Assembly: GCA_025356475.1 (NCBI GenBank)
Contig: JANXSX010000187.1
Location: 1 to 35,050 of the forward strand
DNA length: 35,050 nt
Reading direction: 5' to 3'
Source: Isosphaeraceae bacterium
GTDB taxonomy: Bacteria > Planctomycetota > Planctomycetia > Isosphaerales > Isosphaeraceae
Position 1 is the first letter of the stretch; the number at the start of each line of letters is the position of its first letter. Positions 8,094 to 17,058 of the stretch are shown in pieces. Both the position numbers and the translations under genes were made by a program. The notes below the pieces were generated by a model that saw only the letters and a program-made list of their open reading frames with translations, was not told the DNA's origin and made no database searches.

Positions 8094-10184
8094 ATGTGCC
8101 CGGGATTGAGTGTTTTGATGAAGCTTGATGTGATTGTATCACCACCGTGTTCATCGCGTCAGGCGGAGTCGAATGTTGCGCCGACGCAATTGCCGATCCT
8201 CTCTCTTGTTCCCCTGACCCTACCCCCCCTGCCCGCCTCTGCGACTGAGATGCATCAACGGGGTTGGAAGGAAGTCGACATCGTCTTGGTGAGTGGCGAT
8301 GCATATGTCGATCATCCTGCTTTCGCGATGGGGATTCTTGGTCGAGTGCTTGAAGCCGCAGGCTTTCGAGTCGCGGTTCTCAGCCAGCCCGACTGGCGAA
8401 GTGCTGAGCCGTGGCGAACCTTCGGCAAGCCACGTCTGTTCTTCGGGATCAGCGCGGGCAACATGGATAGTATGATCAATCATTACACCGCGAACAAGAA
8501 AGTTCGCAATGATGATGCCTATTCACCTGGTGCCCAGATTGGGCTGCGCCCTGACCGTGCGACAATGCCATATTGTCAGCGAGCGCGCGAGGCTTACCCT
8601 GGCGTGCCCGTAATCGCCGGTGGTGTTGAAGCTTCCTTACGTCGGCTCGCCCACTATGACTACTGGAGCGATACCGTCAAGCGGTCGATCCTGCTCGACT
8701 CTAAGGCCGATCTCGTCGTTTTCGGGATGGGTGAGCAGCCGATCGTTGAAATTGCAAGGCGGCTCGCTGTCGGCGAGACTGTGCGTGATCTCCGCGACAT
8801 GCGGGCCGTGGCCTATGCCCTGGGCGCGAAGGAGACTCCGCCCGCAGATGCGATCGTGATCCCCTCGTATGAAGAAGTGAAAACTGATCGGATCAAGTTC
8901 GCCAGGGCCACGAAGGTCATCCACAACGAGACCAACCCACTCAACGCCAAGCGACTCGTCCAATTCCATGATCGGCAGGCGATCGTGTGTAACCCCCCTG
9001 GACTACCGATCAGCCAGGACGACATGGACCGGATCTACGGCCTCCCGTACACCCGGAAGCCACACCCAATGTATAAAGGGGCCAAGATCCCCGCATACGA
9101 GACTGTCAAAGACTCAGTGACCATCATGCGTGGCTGTTTCGGCGGTTGTACGTTCTGCTCAATTACTGCCCATCAAGGTCGGATCATTCAATCACGCTCG
9201 CAAGAATCGATCTTAAGCGAGTTGAAGACGATGGGCGAAGACCCGAGCTTTTCGGGGGTCGTTTCCGACATCGGTGGCCCGACCGCGAACATGTATCAAA
9301 TGAAATGCACCAGACCCGAAGTTGAGGTCAAGTGCAAGCGTCTCTCGTGTGTTCACCCTAGCATTTGCAAACTCCTGGGAACGGATCATGGGCCTTTGGT
9401 CCAACTGATGCGTGAGAGTCGCGAAGTCCCAGGCATCAATAAGGTGTTCGTCGCTTCAGGCATCCGAATGGACCTGGCCCAGATGTATCCGGAATACATG
9501 GAAGAACTTGCCGCCCACCACGTCGGTGGCCACTTGAAGGTTGCTCCCGAGCACACGGACCCAGAAGTCCTCAAACGGATGAAGAAGCCCGATCAAGCCG
9601 ATTACGCAGGCTTCGCGGATGCCTTCAAAGAGGCCAGCCAGAAGGCAGGCAAGCCCAAACAGTATCTTGTGCCTTACTACATCGCCTCCCATCCCGGAAG
9701 TGATCTCGACGCCATGATTGACCTGGCGCTTTTTCTCAAGCGCAACGGATATCGTCCCGATCAAGTTCAAGACTTTATCCCTGCCCCGTTTGATATCGCG
9801 ACATGTATGTATTATACCGGCCTTGACCCGTTCACAGGTGAAGAAGTCTACACAGCTCGACACCTGCGTGATCGAAAGCTTCAGCGTGCTTTGCTCCAAT
9901 TCTTCAAGCCTGAGAATTATTTTGAGGTTCGCGAAGCGATCCTCAAAGCAGGCCGTGGTGAATTGATCGGGTCGGGATGCGACGCATTGATTCCCTCTCA
10001 GCCTCCCAAAGCCGCCCTCCGGGCGCGAATGGAGAAGGCGGGCCAGAGCCTTAGCGAAGGGCGATACGTTCACACGATCGATCCCGGAACCACCCCACCG
10101 GCTGGTGCTCAGCCGCCTCGCCCCGAGACCGCTGTCGGTTACCGACCGGGACGGAAGACTGCTCGTCGCCGTCCCCGACCCTGA
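8094..10184 (+). CDS. ygiQ: YgiQ family radical SAM protein
   Basis: This 696-aa protein follows the YgiQ layout. The N-terminal domain has VDIVLVSGDAYVDHPAFAMG and FFGISAGNMDSMINHYTA. The radical SAM core has IMRGCFGGCTFCSI, the CX3CX2C cluster site at Cys348, Cys352 and Cys355. The conserved second half contains CKRLSCVHPSICKLLGTDHG, APEHTDPEVLKRMKKPDQ and FIPAPFDIATCMYYTG. The family is expected to hold a [4Fe-4S] cluster and cleave S-adenosylmethionine, but its substrate is unknown. A Pro/Arg-rich basic tail closes the protein. The start is uncertain: ATG 8094, ATG 8118 and ATG 8250 are in frame. E. coli YgiQ also has a few dozen residues before the segment beginning at 8250, so one of the first two is likelier. 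Confidence 0.93.
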   Translation: MCPGLSVLMKLDVIVSPPCSSRQAESNVAPTQLPILSLVPLTLPPLPASATEMHQRGWKEVDIVLVSGDAYVDHPAFAMGILGRVLEAAGFRVAVLSQPDWRSAEPWRTFGKPRLFFGISAGNMDSMINHYTANKKVRNDDAYSPGAQIGLRPDRATMPYCQRAREAYPGVPVIAGGVEASLRRLAHYDYWSDTVKRSILLDSKADLVVFGMGEQPIVEIARRLAVGETVRDLRDMRAVAYALGAKETPPADAIVIPSYEEVKTDRIKFARATKVIHNETNPLNAKRLVQFHDRQAIVCNPPGLPISQDDMDRIYGLPYTRKPHPMYKGAKIPAYETVKDSVTIMRGCFGGCTFCSITAHQGRIIQSRSQESILSELKTMGEDPSFSGVVSDIGGPTANMYQMKCTRPEVEVKCKRLSCVHPSICKLLGTDHGPLVQLMRESREVPGINKVFVASGIRMDLAQMYPEYMEELAAHHVGGHLKVAPEHTDPEVLKRMKKPDQADYAGFADAFKEASQKAGKPKQYLVPYYIASHPGSDLDAMIDLALFLKRNGYRPDQVQDFIPAPFDIATCMYYTGLDPFTGEEVYTARHLRDRKLQRALLQFFKPENYFEVREAILKAGRGELIGSGCDALIPSQPPKAALRARMEKAGQSLSEGRYVHTIDPGTTPPAGAQPPRPETAVGYRPGRKTARRRPRP

Positions 10185-10239
10185 TCAACGAGTCGTTGAC
10201 TCAAGCTTCTTTGATGAATGAACACTCTGGATTGCCCTC

Positions 10240-11715
10240 ATGAAGCCTCCGCCCCGACGTCCCAATGGGTCACGTCCTCGTCCCCGTCCGCAGCAAACCA
10301 GCCCACGTTTCGGCACCCGCCCCTCCCCGGATCGACCAGATCGGCACGATCGCCCGGACATGAGACGAGAGGCTGACGACCGACCGCAAGCTGGTGGTTA
10401 TGAACCGACACATGTGGTCCCGCTTGGCTTCCTTGCCGAGTCCGCCGCGCGGATTGCTGGAGATGTCGAACGATCGGTAGACCTCGAAAAAAGGCGCGCC
10501 GATCGAGCACTCTCTTATATTCTTAAAGGACGACGTGATCTCGCGTTGCCCGACCAGCGGTTCGTCAGCCGATCGGTATTCGCCTTGCTTCGCTGGCGGG
10601 GTTGGGTCGATTCTCTCGACTTACCGACCATTGAGGATCGACTTCTCGTCTCGTGGCTGCTCGATGCCAAAGAGATTCACCCAGCCTGCCGGATCTGGGC
10701 GGAGGTCACCGGAAGAGATGTCGCATCGTTGATCCCACTGGGTGACGCCCCCAACTGGACCGCCCGCGCTGAGGGTTTGAAGCGATTGCTCAATATGAGG
10801 GCGATCAATGCCGACCCCTGGCGACTCTTCCCAACCTGGTTTCGGGACGAGTTGCCCATTCCACCAGGGACCGGTTCCATCAAGCTCAAATATCTAGAAC
10901 TTCTCGATGTTCTTCAGCGACCGGCTCCGCTCTGGGTCCGCGCCCAAGGTGAAGATGAAAAGAAGACCTGGAACGAGTTGGCGACTTCGGGAGTCAAACC
11001 CTGGATCCACCGGACGCTGACGCGATCGGCGAAGCTAGCGGTTGATGTTGACGTCTATCACCTCCCAGCATTCGTACGAGGTGACCTGGAAATTCAGGAC
11101 CTCGCGTCTCAAGGTGTTGGCTGGGCTTGCGATCCAGATCCGGGAGAACGCTGGTGGGACGTCTGCTCAGGTGCAGGAGGGAAGGCACTTCATCTGAGTG
11201 CGCTTCTCAAGGGCAAGGGGTCAGTCCTTGCGACAGATGTCAATGATAAAGCCCTGAAGGAGGCTGCTCGAAGGGCTAGGAGAACGACGTTCCGGAACCT
11301 CTCAACCAAGCTCTGGGATGGGAAGCGAATGCCGGCCAAGTCTGGGACGTTTGATGGCGTTCTCGTTGACGCCCCTTGTTCGGGGATCGGCACTTGGCGA
11401 CGCAATCCCGACGCTCGCTGGACTCTCGAACAGGAGTCGATTGTCCGGCTCGCTGAGACCCAACTGAAGCTTCTCACAATCGCATCGCGAGGCGTAAAGC
11501 CGGGCGGAACCCTGGTCTACTCGGTCTGTACTCTCACCCCAAGAGAGACCACGGGTGTGGTCCAATCGTTCCTCGAAGCCACACCTGGGTTCAAGCTTGA
11601 TCCATTCCCGCACCCACTCCTGGGGACCCCCACTGAAGGAACGCTTCAGATTTGGCCCCAGGAAGCGGACACTGACGCGATGTTTATCGCTCGGATGATT
11701 CGAGTGGAAGCATAA
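10240..11715 (+). CDS. rsmB: RsmB/NOP2-type rRNA (cytosine-C5) methyltransferase
   Basis: The 491-aa protein transfers a methyl group from SAM to C5 of a cytosine in rRNA; in E. coli RsmB the target is 16S C967. Residues 1-60 are a Pro/Arg-rich basic extension. A helical NusB-like RNA-binding part follows (about 65-170). The catalytic half shows WWDVCSGAGGKALHLSALL and ATDVND for SAM binding, then DAPCSGIGTWRRNPD (Cys380, motif IV) and VYSVCTLTPRE (Cys430, motif VI, the nucleophile position). Both catalytic cysteines are therefore present. The exact target base cannot be told apart from RsmF-like relatives. The gene starts 55 bp after ygiQ on the same strand. Its last 32 bp overlap the end of nuoN on the opposite strand. 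Confidence 0.87.
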   Translation: MKPPPRRPNGSRPRPRPQQTSPRFGTRPSPDRPDRHDRPDMRREADDRPQAGGYEPTHVVPLGFLAESAARIAGDVERSVDLEKRRADRALSYILKGRRDLALPDQRFVSRSVFALLRWRGWVDSLDLPTIEDRLLVSWLLDAKEIHPACRIWAEVTGRDVASLIPLGDAPNWTARAEGLKRLLNMRAINADPWRLFPTWFRDELPIPPGTGSIKLKYLELLDVLQRPAPLWVRAQGEDEKKTWNELATSGVKPWIHRTLTRSAKLAVDVDVYHLPAFVRGDLEIQDLASQGVGWACDPDPGERWWDVCSGAGGKALHLSALLKGKGSVLATDVNDKALKEAARRARRTTFRNLSTKLWDGKRMPAKSGTFDGVLVDAPCSGIGTWRRNPDARWTLEQESIVRLAETQLKLLTIASRGVKPGGTLVYSVCTLTPRETTGVVQSFLEATPGFKLDPFPHPLLGTPTEGTLQIWPQEADTDAMFIARMIRVEA

Positions 11716-13288
11716 CGGTCTTGGGCGAATCTGCACCCTGATCCGCTGATGGGACAGGGTGCAACATGGCGGATTCCGCAGAAGCCCGGGAAGCCGACGA
11801 GACCGGCCCCGGGACGAATCCGAAGACCAGGGACAGAACGGCACAAGTCCCCACCGAGATCGCTGCCGGCCAGGCGACCTTAGTCGTCAGAGGTGTGACA
11901 GCAGGGTGGAAGTACATCGCGACAATGATTCGGAGATAGTAGTACGCTCCAGCCGCCGAGTTCAGAACTGCGATTACGACCAGGATCTGAAACTTCCAAG
12001 CTTCGTCATCGGTCATCGCCGAAAAGGCAGAGCTGAAGAGTAACAACTTACCAAAGAAGCCGGCCAGCGGAGGAATCCCCGCCAAGCTGAACAAGCAGAT
12101 GGCCATGGATGCAGAAAGTAAGGGGTGACTCTTGCCCAGACCAGCGACATCATCAATCGTCTCAATGGAGCGATCGGGAGTGCTGAGGGCGATAAGAACG
12201 CCGAGAGCGCCCAGTGTCATCAGGGCATATGCACAAAGGTAAAAGAGCACGGCCTCGGTACCAAGCGCGACTCGGCCAGTTCCCGGTCGATTCGCGAAAG
12301 CCACAGTGATCCCAATCATCAGATAGCCGGCATGGGCTATGCCAGAGTATGCGAACATCCGTTTGAGGTTATCTTGTAAGAGTGCTACAAGGTTCCCCAA
12401 GGTCATCGAGATCGCAGCCATCACCCAACAAACGAGAATTGCCTTCGCAATCAGAGGATTGTCCGAGTTCACGGGGGATAGGGTTGCCGTCAGGAGCCGA
12501 ATCATCGCCACAAAGCCAACGGCCTTCGGAACCCACGCTAAGAGCGAGGTCAGAATCGTGGCCGAACCCTGATAGACGTCGGGGGCATAAAAGTGGAATG
12601 GGACGGCCGCGACCCGAAAGCCAAGACCGGCGAGGACAAACACAACCCCGATCAGGCCGACGTAAAGGCTAGGCCCGGTTGAGACGTGATGGAGCAAGAA
12701 CCCTAGTGCCTTGAGATTGGTAATCCCCATCAACCCATACAGGTAGGCCATGCCGAACAGGAGTAACCCCGACGAAAAGATACTCAGAAAGAAGTATTTT
12801 GTTGCGGACTCAGTTGTTGTCGAAGTTCGACGGCAGAGATAGAAGAGCAAGTATGTCGGGATGCTCACAAGTTCAAGACCGACGAACATGAATACCAGTT
12901 CGTTGGCGCTAGCTACGATCATCGCCCCTGCCTGAATGACGAGCAAACTTCCAAAAAATTCAGCGGCTCGACTCTCGTCGACCTGATTATGGGCCAGACC
13001 GAGCAGGATCAAGCCGGTAAATAAGAGGAAGCCCCGAACAACGAGGGAGAAGGTGTCGTTGAGTGCCACCGCCGAATACATGGGTGTCGATTCACCGCGC
13101 AAGAGAATGAGCAGAACGAAAGCCAACGCGACTGAGCCGGTGGCGATCGAAGCCCAAACTCGTCGAGGGAGTTTCACGAACGCGCCTGCGGTCATCATCG
13201 CGGTAGCGATGGCGAGCAGAAGGAGTTCAGGCGTTAATATCAGCAGGGTTTGCTTGGCAACATCAATCGCGGCTGGTACCACGGGCAT
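11684..13288 (-). CDS. nuoN: NADH-quinone oxidoreductase subunit N
   Basis: This 534-aa antiporter-like membrane subunit of complex I ends the nuo operon. More than a dozen hydrophobic helices are visible. Key positions are Glu139 in VGLELVSIPTY and the motif GLGFRVAAVPFHFYAPDVYQG. In that motif Arg225 stands where E. coli NuoN has the channel Lys217. A later lysine is in the AWVPKAVGF helix. The ATG lies inside nuoM (26-bp overlap), which suggests coupled translation. The last ~45 residues are a polar tail (SSASRASAESA...) not expected in the membrane part. The stop lies 32 bp inside the convergent rsmB gene, so any terminator of the operon must be within rsmB; none is evident there. Confidence 0.95.
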   Translation of the reverse strand: MPVVPAAIDVAKQTLLILTPELLLLAIATAMMTAGAFVKLPRRVWASIATGSVALAFVLLILLRGESTPMYSAVALNDTFSLVVRGFLLFTGLILLGLAHNQVDESRAAEFFGSLLVIQAGAMIVASANELVFMFVGLELVSIPTYLLFYLCRRTSTTTESATKYFFLSIFSSGLLLFGMAYLYGLMGITNLKALGFLLHHVSTGPSLYVGLIGVVFVLAGLGFRVAAVPFHFYAPDVYQGSATILTSLLAWVPKAVGFVAMIRLLTATLSPVNSDNPLIAKAILVCWVMAAISMTLGNLVALLQDNLKRMFAYSGIAHAGYLMIGITVAFANRPGTGRVALGTEAVLFYLCAYALMTLGALGVLIALSTPDRSIETIDDVAGLGKSHPLLSASMAICLFSLAGIPPLAGFFGKLLLFSSAFSAMTDDEAWKFQILVVIAVLNSAAGAYYYLRIIVAMYFHPAVTPLTTKVAWPAAISVGTCAVLSLVFGFVPGPVSSASRASAESAMLHPVPSADQGADSPKTVMLPLESSER

Positions 13289-14912
13289 CGGTCGAGATCC
13301 TGAGCGATTGCGTCTGTTGTGGGGTGGTGTCCGGCGGACCCGCTTTGGCCGTATCCACTCGTTTTACGAGCGCGGTGACCGAAGGCGAAATCCGGCGATA
13401 GAATGGGCTGGGGTTCAGACCAATATAGAGAATCAAGAAAAGTAAGGGGGTGAGGCCAATGATCTCAATCAATGTGATTGGCTTGATCTCGGAGTGGCCG
13501 TGACTATCGTCACCGTGGGTATGACCGCCTGGTTCTTTGAGGGGGCCGAAGACTACTTTCTGGATCATTGCCAGGAGGTAATACGCACCGAGAACCATTC
13601 CGACGGAGGCGAAAGTTGCAGCCATTGGGTTGGACGCATAGGTGCCGATCAAGATCGGAAACTCCCCCACAAACCCATTCAGGCCAGGGAGAGCTGCCGA
13701 TCCAAGTGATGCGAATATCAAGAAGAATGCGAACAGCGGCGACCGGATCCACAGGCCGCTCATCTCGCCCATCTCACGCGTGTGATATCGTTCGTAAACG
13801 ATCCCAACGCAAGCAAAGAGGGCACCCGTCGTGAGGCCGTGGTTCACCATCTGCATTACGGCCCCCTCGACCCCAACTCCATTCAGCGAGAAGAGGCCGA
13901 GTGCGATGAAACCCATATGACTGACCGAGCTATAAGCCACCAATCGCTTCATATCACTTTGGGCGAGAGCGGCGAGGGCTCCATAAAGAATGCCGATCAC
14001 GGAAAGCGTTAACATGAAAGGGGCGAGGGCGTTCGCACCTAAAGGCGTCATGCCGATATTGAATCGTAAGAATCCATAACCGCCCACTTTGAGCATCACT
14101 CCTGCGAGCAGAATCGATCCGGCGGTGGGAGCTTCAACGTGTGCCAGGGGCAACCATGTGTGGAACGGAAACAGCGGAACCTTGATTGCAAAACCAGCGA
14201 ACAGGAGCAAAAAGATCAAGACCTGGGGACTCTGATGCCAGGGAGTCACTTGAGACCAGGGAGACCACTCCATCGCCGCTAAACCCTGAGTTAGACCAGG
14301 AATCGAGAAGGTGAGGTTCCCTGTGTGCTGGAAGTGGAGCACCACCAGAGCGACGACCCCGACCAAGGTGAGCAAGCTGCCCGCCAAGGTGTAAAGGAAG
14401 AACGTGACCGATGCTCGCCGCCGTTCCGTCCCTCCGTAGAAGCCGATCAAGAAGAAGAGCGGGATCAGGGTGAACTCGAAGAAGATGTAGAAGACGACCA
14501 CATCGAGGCTAGAGAATAGACCGAGGAGTCCTGTCTGCAGAGCGAGTAGCAGGCAGAAGTGCCTAGGTATTTGCTCTTTAATCGAATCCCAAGACGCGCT
14601 GATCGCAGTGATCATCAGCAATGAAGTCAGGACGTAGAGCCAGAGGCTGATCCCGTCGAGCCCGAGTGCGAACCGAATATCGGGCCTGGCGATCCATGAA
14701 AATCCATACGCACCAGGCCTGCCAATCGTGAACTGGGGCTCGACCATACCGACGTTAAAGGCAGCGAGCAGAACGAGAGAAAGGCCGAGCGTCGCAAGGG
14801 CGGTCGCCATGGCCAGCCAACGGGCGGCGCGGGCGTCCATCCCGGGTGAGAAGCCTAGAATCAGGCTCCCGATCAGGGGCAACATCGTGGTGAGTATCAG
14901 CAACGTCGCCAT
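13263..14912 (-). CDS. nuoM: NADH-quinone oxidoreductase subunit M
   Basis: This is a 549-aa proton-pumping subunit of complex I with about 14 membrane helices. The family hallmarks are visible: FFEFTLIPLFFLIG with the buried Glu, FAIKVPLFPFHTWLPLAHVEAPTAG with the channel Lys, and SDMKRLVAYSSVSHMGF in the discontinuous helix region. ATG 14912 is preferred because GAGGA lies 7 bases before it; a GTG at 14933 in the same frame has no such site. A histidine-rich loop (GGHTHGDDSHGHSE, about residues 461-477) separates two late helices. The gene follows nuoL by 56 bp and overlaps nuoN by 26 bp. Confidence 0.96.
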   Translation of the reverse strand: MATLLILTTMLPLIGSLILGFSPGMDARAARWLAMATALATLGLSLVLLAAFNVGMVEPQFTIGRPGAYGFSWIARPDIRFALGLDGISLWLYVLTSLLMITAISASWDSIKEQIPRHFCLLLALQTGLLGLFSSLDVVVFYIFFEFTLIPLFFLIGFYGGTERRRASVTFFLYTLAGSLLTLVGVVALVVLHFQHTGNLTFSIPGLTQGLAAMEWSPWSQVTPWHQSPQVLIFLLLFAGFAIKVPLFPFHTWLPLAHVEAPTAGSILLAGVMLKVGGYGFLRFNIGMTPLGANALAPFMLTLSVIGILYGALAALAQSDMKRLVAYSSVSHMGFIALGLFSLNGVGVEGAVMQMVNHGLTTGALFACVGIVYERYHTREMGEMSGLWIRSPLFAFFLIFASLGSAALPGLNGFVGEFPILIGTYASNPMAATFASVGMVLGAYYLLAMIQKVVFGPLKEPGGHTHGDDSHGHSEIKPITLIEIIGLTPLLFLILYIGLNPSPFYRRISPSVTALVKRVDTAKAGPPDTTPQQTQSLRISTDARGTSRD

Positions 14913-14919
14913 CGAAAAA

Positions 14920-14924
14920 TCCTC
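14920..14924 (-). promoter_or_regulatory. Ribosome binding site of nuoM
   Basis: On the minus strand GAGGA stands 7 bases before the ATG at 14912. It decides between this start and the in-frame GTG at 14933. Confidence 0.7.
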
Positions 14925-14968
14925 GTCGAGCACACGAAATCCGACGTATACAGCGGTAATCAGATCGG

Positions 14969-17005
14969 TCAGAACAGGAGCAGGATCGTCAGGAATCCTG
15001 CGACACCGAAAGCTGTGACCGCAGCATAATACTGAATCAGACCATTCTGGTACGGGGCGAGCAGGTCTCGTCCGAACAGACGGGGCATCAGAGCTACTAA
15101 TCTGACAAGATTGTCAATGATATTCGTATCAAAGAATGCGGCGATTTTCGAGAGGAGGGTTGTGGGCTTGACGATCAGCAAGCCGTAAAACTCATCGACC
15201 CGGAATTTGTCGAGCGAGAGGCGATACAGTGGAGCAATCGCCTTCGCAAGGCGTCCAGGGATCGGACTCGGTTGCCCGTAGAACAGGTAACTCAACCCCA
15301 GTCCCAACAATCCTGCGAGCGTGCCAACACCGATTGAGAGCCAGTCCCATTCGTGGCCGCCATGATGTTCGCTCGGGTTCAGGGTATGAAAACCGATCAT
15401 TGTTTCGATCTGGCCCTCGAACCAGCCGGTCCAAGGTCCGAAGATCATACCGACAAAGACCGCGCAGAAGGCTAGAACGATCAGTGGGTAAGTCATGATT
15501 GCTGGCGACTCATGGCCAACCTCGTGCCCCGCGTGACCGTGGTCATCGTGTCCGTGACCGTTATCGTGAGAAGCGTCGACCGGCTCGGCTTCAGGATCGT
15601 TCGGGCTTGGGAGCTTTTCTGGCCCGAAGAAGGTCATGAAGAAAGCGCGACCCGTGTAGAAGGCCGTCATAAAAGCGGTCAGAATCGCGACCCAGTAGAT
15701 GATCCCATAAACGACCCCCCAACCCGGTCCCCCTTGTTGATTAGCCACCGAGGAAGCCTTATTGAGGGCAGTGAGAATTTCATCTTTCGACCAAAAGCCA
15801 GCCATCGGGGGGATGCCCGCAAGGGCGAGCCCACCCAGAGCGAATGTCGCACAGGTGATTGGTAACCGACGCCACAGCCCGCCGAACCGCCGCATATCGA
15901 TCACTCCACCCATTGCATGCATCACACTTCCAGAAGCGAGGAACAGCAACGCTTTAAAGAAGGCATGGGTGAAGAGGTGAAAGAGTGCGGCCACGACTGC
16001 AAGCTGTGCAACTGTCCCTACCCCAGCGCCTAGACCCATAAACATAAACCCGAGCTGGCTGACCGTTGAATAGGCCATTACGCGTTTCAGATCGGTCTGG
16101 GTCAGAGCGATCAGAGCCGCGAGCAAAGCGGTCACACAACCGGTCACGCATATGACCAACTGAGCAGTCGGCGACCCGACAATTAATGCACTCGAGCGTG
16201 CGATCAGATAGACACCCGCTGTCACCATCGTTGCCGCATGGATGAGGGCCGACACTGGGGTCGGGCCTTCCATCGCATCAGGAAGCCACACATAAAGAGG
16301 AAACTGGGCACTCTTCGCGGCAGCCGCCCAGAACAGCAGTAACGAGATCCCCGTTCGATCAAATTCAGAGAGGGCGGCCAAACCCTCGTGACTTAGGATC
16401 GAGAGATAACTCAGGGAATGTCCTGCAGAGACCTTCCACATCCAAAAGATCGCCAGCGCAAATCCCACGTCACCGATCCGGTTGACCAGGAATGCTTTCT
16501 TAGCAGCGGCTGCCGCTGCCGGCTTCTCGTGCCAGAAACCGATCAATAAGTAGCTACAAACACCAACACCTTCCCAGAAGGCATAAGTTAATAGGAAATT
16601 TCCTGAGAGTACAAGTCCAGTCATTGAGAAGACGAACAACCCGAACAGTGTGAAAAACCGAGTATAACCTGGGTCGCCGGCCATATATCCCGATGCGAAA
16701 ATAGCGACCAGGGTGGCAACAAAAGTCACCATTGATAGCATCATCGTCGAGAGTCCATCGACCCGAAGCTCGATTGGAACTTTCAGGGAATCTCCTACGC
16801 TCAGCCAGGAGAACGCGACAAGGTCTTTTCCTTCTGGGGTCCTCAGCAGGAGTGTGAAGGCGTACAGAAAGCCGACCCCGATACCCACGACCACTGGCCA
16901 GTGCGCATGCTGCTTCAACTGCCGACCAGCGAGCGCGGTAACCAGCGCTCCGATCAGTGGGAAGACGCAGACTAGCCAGGCATTATTGATCAGGGCACTC
17001 GACAC
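14969..17005 (-). CDS. nuoL: NADH-quinone oxidoreductase subunit L
   Basis: This is the 678-aa terminal pumping subunit of complex I. Visible motifs are FWEGVGVCSYLLIGFW (conserved Glu), AAAAKSAQFPLYVWLPDAMEGPTPVSALIHAATMV in pieces along the central channel, and TDLKRVMAYSTVSQLGFMF. The protein carries the long C-terminal part with the lateral helix typical of NuoL. GTG 17005 is chosen because AAGGAG lies 7 bases ahead; a TTG at 17035 in the same frame lacks a site. A histidine/aspartate-rich loop (DASHDNGHGHDDHGHAGHEVGHE, broken here as residues about 477-500) lies between two C-terminal helices and is followed by the common ESPAIMT. nuoK ends 53 bp upstream. Confidence 0.96.
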   Translation of the reverse strand: MSSALINNAWLVCVFPLIGALVTALAGRQLKQHAHWPVVVGIGVGFLYAFTLLLRTPEGKDLVAFSWLSVGDSLKVPIELRVDGLSTMMLSMVTFVATLVAIFASGYMAGDPGYTRFFTLFGLFVFSMTGLVLSGNFLLTYAFWEGVGVCSYLLIGFWHEKPAAAAAAKKAFLVNRIGDVGFALAIFWMWKVSAGHSLSYLSILSHEGLAALSEFDRTGISLLLFWAAAAKSAQFPLYVWLPDAMEGPTPVSALIHAATMVTAGVYLIARSSALIVGSPTAQLVICVTGCVTALLAALIALTQTDLKRVMAYSTVSQLGFMFMGLGAGVGTVAQLAVVAALFHLFTHAFFKALLFLASGSVMHAMGGVIDMRRFGGLWRRLPITCATFALGGLALAGIPPMAGFWSKDEILTALNKASSVANQQGGPGWGVVYGIIYWVAILTAFMTAFYTGRAFFMTFFGPEKLPSPNDPEAEPVDASHDNGHGHDDHGHAGHEVGHESPAIMTYPLIVLAFCAVFVGMIFGPWTGWFEGQIETMIGFHTLNPSEHHGGHEWDWLSIGVGTLAGLLGLGLSYLFYGQPSPIPGRLAKAIAPLYRLSLDKFRVDEFYGLLIVKPTTLLSKIAAFFDTNIIDNLVRLVALMPRLFGRDLLAPYQNGLIQYYAAVTAFGVAGFLTILLLF

Positions 17006-17012
17006 GTCGCGA

Positions 17013-17018
17013 CTCCTT
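17013..17018 (-). promoter_or_regulatory. Ribosome binding site of nuoL
   Basis: AAGGAG on the minus strand stands 7 bases before GTG 17005. It is one of the best Shine-Dalgarno matches in the operon and marks the GTG as the real start. Confidence 0.75.
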
Positions 17019-17058
17019 GAAGACTCAACTAGCAAAGCTGAAAGGACACGAGGAAGGA

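Noticed and set aside
9456-10073. 205-codon minus-strand frame opposite ygiQ
   Set aside because: Shadow of the radical SAM gene; no independent support.
10185-10239. Terminator between ygiQ and rsmB
   Set aside because: The only dyad (GAGTC-GTT-GACTC) has a 5-bp stem and no T-run.
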